64,000 nucleotides of DNA, from the NCBI RefSeq assembly GCF_020733635.1, contig NZ_JAJFZL010000001.1, positions 5,022,001 through 5,086,000 of the forward strand, in the 5' to 3' direction. The stretch's first letter is position 1. Every line of letters starts with the position of its first letter. This DNA is from Nocardia spumae (GTDB lineage: Bacteria; Actinomycetota; Actinomycetes; Mycobacteriales; Mycobacteriaceae). Below are positions 28,445-36,224 of this stretch, piece after piece. The position numbers were made by a program, and so were the translations under genes. The notes below the pieces were generated by a model. It was not told the DNA's origin. It ran no database searches and saw only the letters and a program-made list of their open reading frames with translations.

Positions 28445-29440
28445 ATGCCTCCGGAACCAGCCCCGATGCTGGCGGCGTTCGAACAACTGTCGACCCGAAT
28501 GACCGTGCTGCAAGCTGGGATGTTGTTCGCGACGACGATGCAGGAGCAGGGCGCCGCCCGCTACGGCCGCATCGTCGCCGCCCAACTGGCCGCGCTCGCG
28601 ATCCGCGGCCGGATCAGTCTGCACGTCGGTAGCGACGGCTTCGTCGGGTCGAGCTCACTGCGCGCGGTACTGCTGCCCGGACCTCCCGAACCGGCGGCCG
28701 AGGAAGAGCGCCAGCTTCTTCGCCACCTGTTCGGCAACGGTTACTCCGTTCGAATCGCCGCGTGCACCGACGGCCCCGGATGGGATCGGCTGACCGCGAC
28801 CGTGCGACGACAGCTGGCCGCCAACGGTTTCCGCTGGACCCGGGCAGATCGCTATCTGGTGCTGGGCACGATGTATCGGCTGCGCCGCCGGATGCTGGAC
28901 TACGTGGCACGGCAACCGGCGTGGCACGACAACGAGCCACTGCACCGCGCGGGGTACCCCTACGCGGTCCTGTTCGGGCTGGACTCCGGCCCGGGCCCCT
29001 ACTGGCCGGGGCCGGAGGCGGAATCGGAATCCCAGCTGTCGTTGCCGTGGATGCTGCCGCACGCGTGCGCGGAGGCTGTGCTGCACTCCGGCGAGATCGC
29101 CTACGACGCCGGTCCCGTAGACATCGACGACCGGCTGGCCGAAGTCGAGCAACTGCTCGTCGCACTGGATTCGCACTCCCAGGAGGTGCGATACCACCAT
29201 GTAGTCGAGGCCGAACGGCTGGCGCGACTGATCGACGACTATCGCTGGCGCCACAGCTACCAGACCCTGGGCACCTCGCCCCGGCCCGAGGCGCTGCGCG
29301 CCGCACTACTCGACCTGATGGCCGAGACCGAGACCGTCCGTGCCCAACTACCGCAAGGCGGACCCGGCTACGACGAAGCCGTCCTGGTGTCGATGTACGC
29401 GATACGCCTGTCGGACCTCGTACTGGACCGGACACCGTAG
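28445..29440 (+). CDS. Hypothetical protein, 331 residues
   Basis: No family is recognised with confidence. It is a soluble, mostly helical protein with an N-terminal helical segment (RYGRIVAAQLAALAIRGRISLHV), a basic RYLVLGTMYRLRRRMLDYVARQ stretch and a Pro/Gly/Trp-rich middle (GPGPYWPGPE). It has an acidic, probably coiled-coil C-terminal half. ATG 28445 is preferred because AAGGTGAG lies 8 bases upstream. It is divergent from the nitrilase-like gene with a 156-bp gap. No signal peptide or membrane span is seen. Confidence 0.7.
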   Translation: MPPEPAPMLAAFEQLSTRMTVLQAGMLFATTMQEQGAARYGRIVAAQLAALAIRGRISLHVGSDGFVGSSSLRAVLLPGPPEPAAEEERQLLRHLFGNGYSVRIAACTDGPGWDRLTATVRRQLAANGFRWTRADRYLVLGTMYRLRRRMLDYVARQPAWHDNEPLHRAGYPYAVLFGLDSGPGPYWPGPEAESESQLSLPWMLPHACAEAVLHSGEIAYDAGPVDIDDRLAEVEQLLVALDSHSQEVRYHHVVEAERLARLIDDYRWRHSYQTLGTSPRPEALRAALLDLMAETETVRAQLPQGGPGYDEAVLVSMYAIRLSDLVLDRTP

Positions 29441-29512
29441 GACTCCCGAGTACCGGATCCCTCGGCGCCGTCGGCTCGAATCACGCTGCGGCGCCGCATT
29501 ACTCGCGCTGAA

Positions 29513-30487
29513 TCACGCCGACGAGTGCTCGCCGGTCGCGGCACGGGCGCAGCGCCGGGCCAGGTCGGCGAACGCATCCCTCAGTTCCGGCGGGCCGACG
29601 ACGTCGATATCGGCGTCGAATCTGCCGATGGCGGTCGCCAGCGCCGGCCACGACCAGGAACCGAGGGTGAGCCGGCACCGGTGCGCACCGAGTTCCTCGA
29701 CGATGCCGTCACCGGCGAACGGCACGACCTCGGCCGCCGGCACAGCCACGATCACCTCACCGCGACAGGGCCAGTCGCCGGTGCCCTCGGCGCCACGGAA
29801 ACGGGCCGCGACGAAGGCGGCCACCTCGCCGCCGGGAATCTCGCGCGGGGTGAAACGTGGTCCGGTCGGGATGCGCGGGACCAGCCGGTCGGCGCGAAAG
29901 GTTCGCCAATCCTCGCGGTCGAGATCCCAGGCGACGAGATACCAGCGCCCGCCCCGGATCACGAGGTGGTGAGGTTCGACTCGGCGCGGTGGCGCCCCGG
30001 CCGGGCCCGACGGCGACTCGTAGTCGAAGCGCAGCACCTCGCACGCGTGCACGGCGGCGCCGAGCACCAGCAGCACCTGCGCGTCGACCGGCGGACGCGG
30101 CCGCTCGACAGCGGTGAGGTCGAAGACGTCGACCCGATGGCGCAGCCGCGCGGGCAGGACCTGGCGGACCGTGTTCAGCGCGCGGACGGCGGCCTCCGCG
30201 ATCCCGGCGCCGCTCGCCGCGGCGGTCCGCAGTGCGACGGTGAGGGCGACGGCCTGCTCATCGTCGAACAGCAACGGCGGCATCTCGGCGCCCGCCCCCA
30301 GCCGGTAGCCGCCGTCCGGTCCCTTGGTGGTCGCGATCGGATAGCCGAGGTCGCGAAGGCGGTCGATATCGCGGCGCACGGTGCGCGCGCTGACCTCGAG
30401 TCGCTGTGCCAGCAGCGCGCCCGGCCAATCCCGGCGCGCCTGCAGCAACGACAGCAGGGCCAGCAGTCGCGCGGAGGTCTTCGGCAT
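29513..30487 (-). CDS. WYL-domain regulator (YafY family)
   Basis: This 324-residue regulator has an N-terminal HTH_11-type winged helix (RLLALLSLLQARRDWPGALLAQRLEVSARTVRRDIDRLRDLGYP). A WYL domain follows, with RWYLVAWDLDREDWRTFRADRL, and then a C-terminal extension. Such proteins bind a ligand through the WYL pocket. It is divergent from the VOC/PhnB-like gene 97 bases away, a common pairing in actinomycetes, and probably controls it. The ATG at 30487 begins the HTH directly. Confidence 0.92.
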   Translation of the reverse strand: MPKTSARLLALLSLLQARRDWPGALLAQRLEVSARTVRRDIDRLRDLGYPIATTKGPDGGYRLGAGAEMPPLLFDDEQAVALTVALRTAAASGAGIAEAAVRALNTVRQVLPARLRHRVDVFDLTAVERPRPPVDAQVLLVLGAAVHACEVLRFDYESPSGPAGAPPRRVEPHHLVIRGGRWYLVAWDLDREDWRTFRADRLVPRIPTGPRFTPREIPGGEVAAFVAARFRGAEGTGDWPCRGEVIVAVPAAEVVPFAGDGIVEELGAHRCRLTLGSWSWPALATAIGRFDADIDVVGPPELRDAFADLARRCARAATGEHSSA

Positions 30488-30503
30488 GATCCGAATTCTG
30501 CCC

Positions 30504-30520
30504 GAAGTAGAGGTCACTTC
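30504..30520. promoter_or_regulatory. WYL regulator operator candidate
   Basis: GAAGT and ACTTC form an inverted repeat with a 7-base spacer just upstream of the regulator start, in the shared divergent region with the VOC gene. Confidence 0.4.
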
Positions 30521-30584
30521 CTGTCCGCTACCGCTGCGACCGTTACTCCGGTCCGGCATTCGATACGAGAACAAGGAGCCGATC

Positions 30585-31007
30585 GTGTCCCTCACGACCA
30601 CGACCCATCTGAACTTCCGCGGCGACGCCCGAGCGGCGCTGGAGTTCTACCGTCGCGTCTTCGGCGGCGACCTCGCCGTCGTCACCTACGCCGACGCCGG
30701 AAACGCCGCCCGGGAGTCCGAAGCCGATCAGGTGCTGTGGGGTCAGGTCCACAGCACCGACGGCTTCCACGTCATGGCCTACGACGTGCCCGCGTCGCTG
30801 CCCTACGATCAGGGCCGGAACGCGTCGTTCGTCTCCGTGCGCGGTGAAACCGTCGAGGAGATCACCGGCTACTGGGACGCGCTCGCCGCCGATTCGACGG
30901 TCGTGGTCCCCCTCGGCCCGTCCGGTTGGGCGCGCGCCTACGGAATGGTCCGCGACCGCTTCGGGGTCGTCTGGGTCCTCGACGTGGTCAGCGACTACAG
31001 CGCCTAG
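30585..31007 (+). CDS. VOC/PhnB-like protein
   Basis: This 140-residue protein has the PhnB/glyoxalase fold: TTTTHLNFRGDARAALEFYRRVFGG at the start and the closing GMVRDRFGVVWVLDVV. Proteins of this type next to a YafY regulator are common; the substrate is unknown. The GTG start at 30585 has AAGGAG 6 bases upstream. Confidence 0.88.
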   Translation: MSLTTTTHLNFRGDARAALEFYRRVFGGDLAVVTYADAGNAARESEADQVLWGQVHSTDGFHVMAYDVPASLPYDQGRNASFVSVRGETVEEITGYWDALAADSTVVVPLGPSGWARAYGMVRDRFGVVWVLDVVSDYSA

Positions 31008-31057
31008 GTTCGCACGGGTGGGCGGGGGGAATCCTCGCTCACCCTCGGGTCACCTGG

Positions 31058-31963
31058 TCAGGAACCCGCGTCGGTCCCGGCCTGCGCGAGGACGATGTCG
31101 GTGAAGATTCGGATCGCGACGGTGTCGCGGGCCGCCGACCTGATCAATGCCTGGTCGACGGGTCCGGCGTCGTCGAACGGGATGAAGGCCACATCCGGAC
31201 GGGCGTAGTAGTCGGTGGCCCAGTCACAGGTCAGGGTGACCCCTCGGCCCGCGCCGATCAGCGACAGCATCTCCTGCCAGCCGGCGGCGATCGGGCCGCG
31301 CGGAATCGGGCGGCCCGCGGGTGTGTGCCGCGGGAAGTGGGCGTCGAGCACGACTTCGGGAATTCCCTCGGGCAGGATCAACGGCGCGGAGGCGAGATCC
31401 TCGACCGAGACGCTGTCGCGCGCGGCGAGCGGATGACCGGCCGGAACCGCGAGAACTCGCGGCCGGGAGAACACGGTCGGGCCGATGACGAATCCGGGAT
31501 CGTCCTCGACCAGACCGGTTTCCGCCAACGTCAGATCGATCTCACCGCACAGCAGGGATTCCCGGAACGCGCGATAGGTCACCTCACGGAGCTCGACGGT
31601 GCAGCCGGGATGCCGGGCCCGGAACCGGTCCGTCGCGCGCAGGATCAAATTACCGCTCCACGCCGCGGTGAACCCGACCCGCAGCACCCCGTGGATACCG
31701 CGCCCGAGAGCGGTGGCGGTCTCGACCGCCAGTTCTATCTGCCGGTAGCCCGGCAGGAGATCGTCACGTAATCGCTGTCCCAGGTCCGTCAGCGCGACGT
31801 GGCGACTGGTGCGTTCGAACAGCGGACTGCCGACCTGACGTTCCAGCTTCTTGATGGTCTGGCTGATCCGGCCCGGGGTGACTCGCAGCCGGGCGGCGGT
31901 CCGGCTGAAATGCAGTTCCTCGGACAGCGTCAGGAACGCCTCCAGTTCGAACCGTTCGAGCAT
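31058..31963 (-). CDS. LysR-family transcriptional regulator
   Basis: This 301-residue LTTR has an N-terminal winged helix (ELEAFLTLSEELHFSRTAARLRVTPGRISQTIKKLERQVG) and a periplasmic-binding-protein-like effector domain from about residue 90. It is divergent from a SnoaL-like gene, 143 bases away, which it probably regulates. ATG 31963 is used; an ATG two codons earlier is also possible. Confidence 0.92.
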   Translation of the reverse strand: MLERFELEAFLTLSEELHFSRTAARLRVTPGRISQTIKKLERQVGSPLFERTSRHVALTDLGQRLRDDLLPGYRQIELAVETATALGRGIHGVLRVGFTAAWSGNLILRATDRFRARHPGCTVELREVTYRAFRESLLCGEIDLTLAETGLVEDDPGFVIGPTVFSRPRVLAVPAGHPLAARDSVSVEDLASAPLILPEGIPEVVLDAHFPRHTPAGRPIPRGPIAAGWQEMLSLIGAGRGVTLTCDWATDYYARPDVAFIPFDDAGPVDQALIRSAARDTVAIRIFTDIVLAQAGTDAGS

Positions 31964-32106
31964 CAGCACACCGATCTATGAATCCTGCTAAACGAAGGTT
32001 CCATAATGCCTGCTTGATGCCGCTTTCCGATACCGGCACTCTGAATCGCACCGGCAACGGGTTCCGAAGCACCATGCCGGCCACGATCAGCCGGAGGAGG
32101 GCCGAC

Positions 32107-32580
32107 ATGGACACGCACGTGACCGATGCGCTGCACCGGCTCTGCCGCGGCACCGCGTCGTGGGACCGCGAACTACTCGCATCGGCGCTCACCGCGGACG
32201 CCGAACTGGACCCCCGCCGGTCCGCAGCGGCCTGGTCGGCACACGGTCCGCGCCTGATCGGCCGCGACACCATCGCCGACATCCTGCTGGGGATCGTCCG
32301 CGGCCGGGTGGACACCACCCATGCCATCACCGAATCCTCGGTGACCTTCGACGGCGGTCGCGCGCGGCTGCGAGCGCTGGTCGACATCCGACATCGGCTG
32401 ATCGCGGACCACAGCGTCGAGGCACATCTCGTCTACCGGTGCATCGCCGAGGTGGTCCCCGCGGATACTCGATGGGCGCTGCGTCGCAGCGAATTCGAAA
32501 CGGTCCACCACAGCGGCGATCCCACCGAAATCTATTGCCGCGCACCGGTTATCCGCCCCAGGCGGCCGCGCACCCCGTAA
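32107..32580 (+). CDS. SnoaL/NTF2-like protein
   Basis: This 157-residue protein has the cone-shaped NTF2-like pattern: an N-terminal helix (VTDALHRLCRGTASWDRELLASALTADAELD), a strand-rich middle (HAITESSVTFDGGRARLRALVDIRHRL) and a YRCIAEVVPADTRWALRRSEFE segment typical of nuclear-transport-factor-2/SnoaL proteins. It may be an isomerase, a dehydratase or ligand-binding. ATG 32107 has AGGAGG 7 bases upstream. Regulation is likely through the divergent LysR protein. Confidence 0.75.
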   Translation: MDTHVTDALHRLCRGTASWDRELLASALTADAELDPRRSAAAWSAHGPRLIGRDTIADILLGIVRGRVDTTHAITESSVTFDGGRARLRALVDIRHRLIADHSVEAHLVYRCIAEVVPADTRWALRRSEFETVHHSGDPTEIYCRAPVIRPRRPRTP

Positions 32581-32691
32581 GCCGATTCCGCATCGTCCAC
32601 ACGGGTCCCCGGATTCGGGCGCACCGATCCGCGGCCTCGAAAGGACAGAATTCGATGAACCGCTTCCGCCCCGACACAAGGAGATCCAGCG

Positions 32692-33171
32692 ATGACCGCC
32701 CGTACCACCACCGGTAAGAACACATCCGCGCCGGGCTTCAGCGCGGACGAACGCGCCGCGATGAAAGAGCATGCCCGAGAGCTGAAAACGGCTGCCCGCC
32801 GCGGCTCCCGTGCCACCAAGGCCGACGGCGAGCAGGACGTCCTGGCCAAAATCGCCGAGATGGCCGACTCCGATCGCGCCCTCGCCGAACGGGTCCATGC
32901 CGTCATCACCGCCGAGGCGCCGACGCTGTCTCCGAAACTCTGGTACGGCATGCCGGCCTACGCCAAGGACGGCAAAGTCGTGTGCTTCTTCCGAAGCGCG
33001 GAGAAATTCAAGTCGCGCTACGCGACGCTGGGCTTCGAGGACAAGGCGGAACTCGACGACGGCACCATGTGGCCGACCTCGTTCGCCATCACGAGCATGA
33101 CTGCCGCGCACGAGGCGCGCATCGGCGAACTCGTGCGGAAGGCCGCCGGCGACAGCGCCCAGAACTCCTGA
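32692..33171 (+). CDS. DUF1801-family protein
   Basis: This 159-residue protein has the YdhG-like DUF1801 core LSPKLWYGMPAYAKDGKVVCFFRSAEKFKSRYATLGFEDKAELDD-type pattern (about residues 80-125), preceded by a basic N-terminal helix. Members are small cytosolic proteins of unknown role, sometimes iron-binding. ATG 32692 has AAGGAG 8 bases upstream. Confidence 0.85.
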   Translation: MTARTTTGKNTSAPGFSADERAAMKEHARELKTAARRGSRATKADGEQDVLAKIAEMADSDRALAERVHAVITAEAPTLSPKLWYGMPAYAKDGKVVCFFRSAEKFKSRYATLGFEDKAELDDGTMWPTSFAITSMTAAHEARIGELVRKAAGDSAQNS

Positions 33172-33187
33172 ACCGTTGTGCGCCGAC

Positions 33188-33209
33188 ACTTCCGGCTCCG
33201 GCCGGAAGT
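33188..33209. terminator. Hairpin after the DUF1801 gene
   Basis: ACTTCCGGC (33188-33196) and GCCGGAAGT (33201-33209) form a perfect 9-bp stem with a 4-base loop, 16 bases after the DUF1801 stop. No T tract follows. It could stop transcription from both directions. Confidence 0.5.
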
Positions 33210-33212
33210 CGG

Positions 33213-33317
33213 TCACTCGAGCGGGCGATCGGCGGGAGGCAGCAGCGGCCCCAAAGGGCCGAGGTCGATGTTGAGATCTTCCGGACCGAGTCCGAAATGG
33301 TCGCGCAGTTCGGTCAT
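33213..33317 (-). CDS. Possible 34-residue ORF or gene remnant
   Basis: The minus strand from ATG 33317 encodes MTELRDHFGLGPEDLNIDLG and continues LLPPADRPLE before a TGA. The composition (amphipathic helix then a Pro-rich tail) looks like the C-terminal end of a regulator or enzyme, and the open frame extends a little upstream without another convincing start. No ribosome site is seen. It lies beside the recombination scar region and may be a relic. Confidence 0.3.
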   Translation of the reverse strand: MTELRDHFGLGPEDLNIDLGPLGPLLPPADRPLE

Positions 33318-33368
33318 GCGTTGTTCCAGAGTTGAGGTCGAGCCTGCCTCCGTGCCGCACCTACCGGC

Positions 33369-33396
33369 TTGACATCAACCACTGTTGGGGTATTTC
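33369..33396 (+). promoter_or_regulatory. Promoter of the MFS exporter gene
   Basis: A consensus -35 TTGACA (33369-33374) is followed after 16 bp by TATTTC (33391-33396). The ATG at 33407 is 10 bases beyond, so the mRNA has almost no leader. A small CAAC/GTTG dyad lies inside the spacer and could bind a repressor. Confidence 0.55.
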
Positions 33397-33406
33397 CATT
33401 CGATCC

Positions 33407-34909
33407 ATGGTTGATTCACACATGCCGCTGCCGGGCTCGGACATCGCCAGGCCTCCGAGAAGCACTGGCGGGCAGAGGTTTACATTGCCAGTGGTCCTGC
33501 TCGGAGTCTTGCTCGTCGCGATGGCCATCTCCGGCACCGCTGTGGCGCTGCCAAGCATCGGCGCCGATCTACACACTGCGGGATCGGCCTTGAACTGGGT
33601 TGTCGCCGGCTACAATCTCGCTTTCGCGGTCTGCACTCTGGTCTGCGGATCGCTCGCCGATATCGTGGGTCGGCGACGTGTGTTCTCCTGGTGTGCAGCG
33701 GCATTCGCTCTGGGCTCGCTCGGTTGCTCGGCAGGGCCGAGTATCGGCGTGGTCGACCTGGGCCGGATCATCAGCGGTATAGGCGGCGCCGGTGTCATGG
33801 CAGCCGGTGGAGCCATTCTTGCTCACACCTACAGTGGACCGGCGCTCACGCGTGCCTTCGCGTTGATGGGCACGATGGCCGGAATCGGGATCGCGGTCGG
33901 CCCGACACTTTCCGGCGTGCTGATCGAATCGCTGGGCTGGCGGGGCAGTTTCGGCGTCTATACCGCGGTCGGAGCGGTCCTGTTCGTCGGCGCCCGCGGC
34001 CTCGCCGAATCCCACGCCCCCGGACCGCATCGCATCGACCGCATCGGGATCGCGACATTCGTCGTGGGCTTGTCGGCTGTCATGGTCGCGGTACTCGAAG
34101 GCCCCGAGCGTGGCTGGGCCGATCCGATCGTCATCACAGCCGCAACCATCGGCGCTGTCGTTCTGATCGCGTTCGCCCTGTCACAGACGCGAGTCGAGGC
34201 GCCGTTGCTCGATCCGGCGCTGATGCGAAACCGCCGATTCGTCGGCTGGGTCCTCGCTACTCTGACCACATCCGTGGGGTTCCTCGGTGTGCTGGTCTAC
34301 TTGCCGACATACCTGCAGAGCGTCGCAGATATGAGCACCGCCGCCGCCGGGCTGACAATGCTGCTACTCACCGGGCCGGTGCTGATCCTGCCCGTCCTCG
34401 CCGCCGCGCTGGTCAACTCCGGCGTGGCACCGCGACTGCTGCTGGCACTCGCTCTCGGTGCCGTCGGTCTCGGCAACCTCTGGTTGAGCACGCTGCCGGT
34501 CCACGTCTCCGCCGCCACTTTGGCCGGCCCCTTGTTGTGCATCGGCGCCGGAATGGGCGTCACCTTCGGCATCAGCGACGGTCAAGCCATGCGCCTGATC
34601 GCCGAACAACAGACCGGGATGGCCGCCGGATTCCTCAATATGATCAGGGGAGCCGCCGAAGCACTGGTGATCGCGGCCTTCTCCGCACTCCTTTTGTCGA
34701 TACTCGCCGCCAAACTGGGTACTGTCGATGCCGTCACCACCGCCGCCGGCCACCTGAACCCCGCCCACTTCAGCGAGCAAGCCGCCGCATTCAGCTGGTC
34801 CTGGGAGATCACGCAATACGTTATCGCCGCGGTGTGCCTGGCACTGTCGGCTGCCACGCTGGTCCTTACCCGGCCCACACCGGAACCCGGTGAACCCCTC
34901 CAGAACTGA
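33407..34909 (+). CDS. MFS multidrug exporter, 14-TMS DHA2 family
   Basis: This 500-residue membrane protein has about 14 hydrophobic spans. Family signatures are GYNLAFAVCTLVCGSLADIVGRRR (motif A) and RIISGIGGAGVMAAGGAI (motif B region). It fits the EmrB/QacA drug:proton antiporters. Its base composition looks somewhat lower in GC than neighbouring genes. The stop lies only a few bases from the broken end of a recombinase fragment, so its 3' neighbourhood was rearranged. ATG 33407 follows a near-consensus promoter. The substrate is unknown. Confidence 0.88.
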   Translation: MVDSHMPLPGSDIARPPRSTGGQRFTLPVVLLGVLLVAMAISGTAVALPSIGADLHTAGSALNWVVAGYNLAFAVCTLVCGSLADIVGRRRVFSWCAAAFALGSLGCSAGPSIGVVDLGRIISGIGGAGVMAAGGAILAHTYSGPALTRAFALMGTMAGIGIAVGPTLSGVLIESLGWRGSFGVYTAVGAVLFVGARGLAESHAPGPHRIDRIGIATFVVGLSAVMVAVLEGPERGWADPIVITAATIGAVVLIAFALSQTRVEAPLLDPALMRNRRFVGWVLATLTTSVGFLGVLVYLPTYLQSVADMSTAAAGLTMLLLTGPVLILPVLAAALVNSGVAPRLLLALALGAVGLGNLWLSTLPVHVSAATLAGPLLCIGAGMGVTFGISDGQAMRLIAEQQTGMAAGFLNMIRGAAEALVIAAFSALLLSILAAKLGTVDAVTTAAGHLNPAHFSEQAAAFSWSWEITQYVIAAVCLALSAATLVLTRPTPEPGEPLQN

Positions 34910-34913
34910 CAGT

Positions 34914-35226
34914 ACTTGAAAAGCTGTTGGAGACTTCGATATTGGCGACGGGCATACTCCGGGGACAGTCGTCCGCCGGTCCGTCGGTTCTCCCGGGTGA
35001 GCAACCACTCGATGTAACCACCGAGGTGGTCGCGTGTAATCGCTGGACCGGCCGTCGGAAGGTCGTGCGCTTCGAGATAGTCTGCGAAGTACCGGATGTG
35101 CTGGAGAGACCCGTCGATGGCCCGCTGGCTACGGTTCTTCCGTCGAAGCTTGGTGGCGAAGTCCTCCGCCAGCTCTCGGATGTGGTCCAGATCCGACGTT
35201 GTCACACCTTCGAAAGGTACCCGCAA
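34914..35226 (-). pseudogene. 3'-truncated tyrosine recombinase (phage-type integrase)
   Basis: Only the N-terminal SAM-like/core-binding domain survives, about 105 residues: DLDHIRELAEDFATKLRRKN, YFADYLEAHDLPTAGPAITR, GGYIEWLLTREN and YRSLQQLFKY. After QLFKY the frame runs into the antisense of the MFS gene, so the catalytic RHRY domain is missing. The reading frame begins near 35226; the exact start is unclear. It lies 78 bases beyond the 3' end of a tRNA gene, the normal place for an integrase gene of a tRNA-integrated element. Confidence 0.8.
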
Positions 35227-35303
35227 AGTTTAGAGCTGAACAAGCGCTGTTCTGGATCAACTCGGCTGAACGGCCCAGCGTTTCCGCTGGTAGAAGGGAT
35301 GTG

Positions 35304-35377
35304 TGGGGCGGGTGGGGCTCGAACCCACGACCAGCGGATTATGAGTCCGCGGCTCTAACCGACTGAGCTACCGCCCC
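35304..35377 (-). tRNA. tRNA with CAU anticodon (elongator Met, or Ile2)
   Basis: The minus strand folds as a full cloverleaf. The acceptor stem GGGGCGG/CCGCCCC pairs 35371-35377 with 35305-35311. The D arm is GCTCAGTCGGTTAGAGC, the anticodon loop CTCATAA has CAT at 35341-35343, and the T arm has the TTCGAGC loop. The discriminator is A (35304) and CCA is not encoded. An elongator tRNA-Met is likely, but a CAU tRNA-Ile read after lysidine modification cannot be excluded. A truncated integrase lies just past its 3' end. Confidence 0.93.
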
Positions 35378-35627
35378 CGACCGCGATAAGTGCGGGCGTG
35401 GGGGATGCTACCGGGTCGGACGGGAGTAAGCCTAGTTGGGATCGGACTCGGCCCGTGCGGCTTCGAAAGCGGCTGGCGGACGGAGGTATTCGCGGGCGCA
35501 GGGCGCGCCGGAATCGCAGTTCACAGGCGCCGGTTTCCGACGCGGGGTGCGTCCGCGTTCTCCGTGGCGGCCGAACCACGAGGCGACGGATAGGGTTGGG
35601 TCGGGGTTGCCGACAGAAGGAGCGCCG

Positions 35628-36056
35628 ATGGCCGGACTGTTCGCGAACGCGTTGCGGGTGCATCAGTGGGTGTACGAGAAATCCGATGGGTACGTGGGGC
35701 ATCGGCTGCTGTTCGGGAATCCGACACTGCTCCTGCGGACCGTGGGGCGCAAGACCGGACAGCCGCGGACCAGCGCGCTGACCTACGCGCAGGACGGGGC
35801 GGACTTTCTGGTGACGGCGTCCAACGGCGGGTCGCCGCGACCGCCGGGATGGCTGGCGAATGTGAAGGCCGCGCCGGAGTGCGAGATACAGGTCGGGCAT
35901 CGGCGGATTCCGGTGATCGCGCGGGCGACCTATCCCGCCGACGCCGACTACGCACGCCGGTGGGCACTGGTCGACGAGGTCAACAAGGGTCGCTACACGG
36001 AGTATCAGAAGAAGACCGATCGGCCGATCGCGGTCGTCGTCCTCAGCCCTCGGTAG
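35628..36056 (+). CDS. Deazaflavin-dependent nitroreductase (Ddn-like)
   Basis: This 142-residue protein matches the split-barrel F420-dependent Ddn family: LLRTVGRKTGQPRTSALTYA, FLVTASNGGSPRPPGWLANV and a C-terminal RYTEYQKKTDRPIAVVVL. Members reduce quinones or nitroaromatics with F420H2 and are common in Nocardia and Mycobacterium. ATG 35628 has AGAAGGAG 5 bases upstream. The 250 bases between the tRNA and this gene hold nothing else that is recognisable. Confidence 0.88.
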   Translation: MAGLFANALRVHQWVYEKSDGYVGHRLLFGNPTLLLRTVGRKTGQPRTSALTYAQDGADFLVTASNGGSPRPPGWLANVKAAPECEIQVGHRRIPVIARATYPADADYARRWALVDEVNKGRYTEYQKKTDRPIAVVVLSPR

Positions 36057-36094
36057 ACCCTGCGGTTGGTTTTCAGGCAAAGATTTCGCTATCC

Positions 36095-36192
36095 TCACTT
36101 CCGAGGGGAGTACTTCCCAAGCGTCATACCGGTCAGTACGGGTTCCGCCGTCGGAATCCCCGGGTGACCGCCCGGATATCGGGCGAAGGAGA
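36095..36192 (+). ncRNA. yybP-ykoY (Mn2+) riboswitch
   Basis: The leader of the TerC gene contains the conserved loop GAGGGGAGTA (36103-36112), then GCGTCATACCGG, a GC-rich arm and GGTGACCGCCCGG. This is the order and spacing of the manganese-sensing yybP-ykoY aptamer. Such aptamers typically control MntP and TerC/Alx-type exporters. Boundaries are approximate. The expression platform is probably the hairpin at 36193-36218. Confidence 0.85.
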
Positions 36193-36218
36193 CCTCGGGT
36201 GCTTACGCATACCCGAGG
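36193..36218 (+). promoter_or_regulatory. Hairpin that covers the terC ribosome site
   Basis: CCTCGGGT (36193-36200) and ACCCGAGG (36211-36218) form an 8-bp stem. The right arm ends in GAGG, which with the next two bases is the GAGGAG ribosome site 4 bases before the GTG start. The hairpin would block translation until Mn2+ binding refolds the leader, so control is probably translational. Confidence 0.7.
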
Positions 36219-36224
36219 AGACCT

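Noticed and set aside
32655..32717. 20-codon upstream ORF overlapping the DUF1801 start
   Set aside because: It has a possible AAAGGA site, but the product is short and basic with no features, and DUF1801 has its own strong ribosome site.
33369..35377. Prophage or integrative conjugative element
   Set aside because: Only an integrase fragment and one exporter are present; no phage structural, replication or transfer genes are visible.
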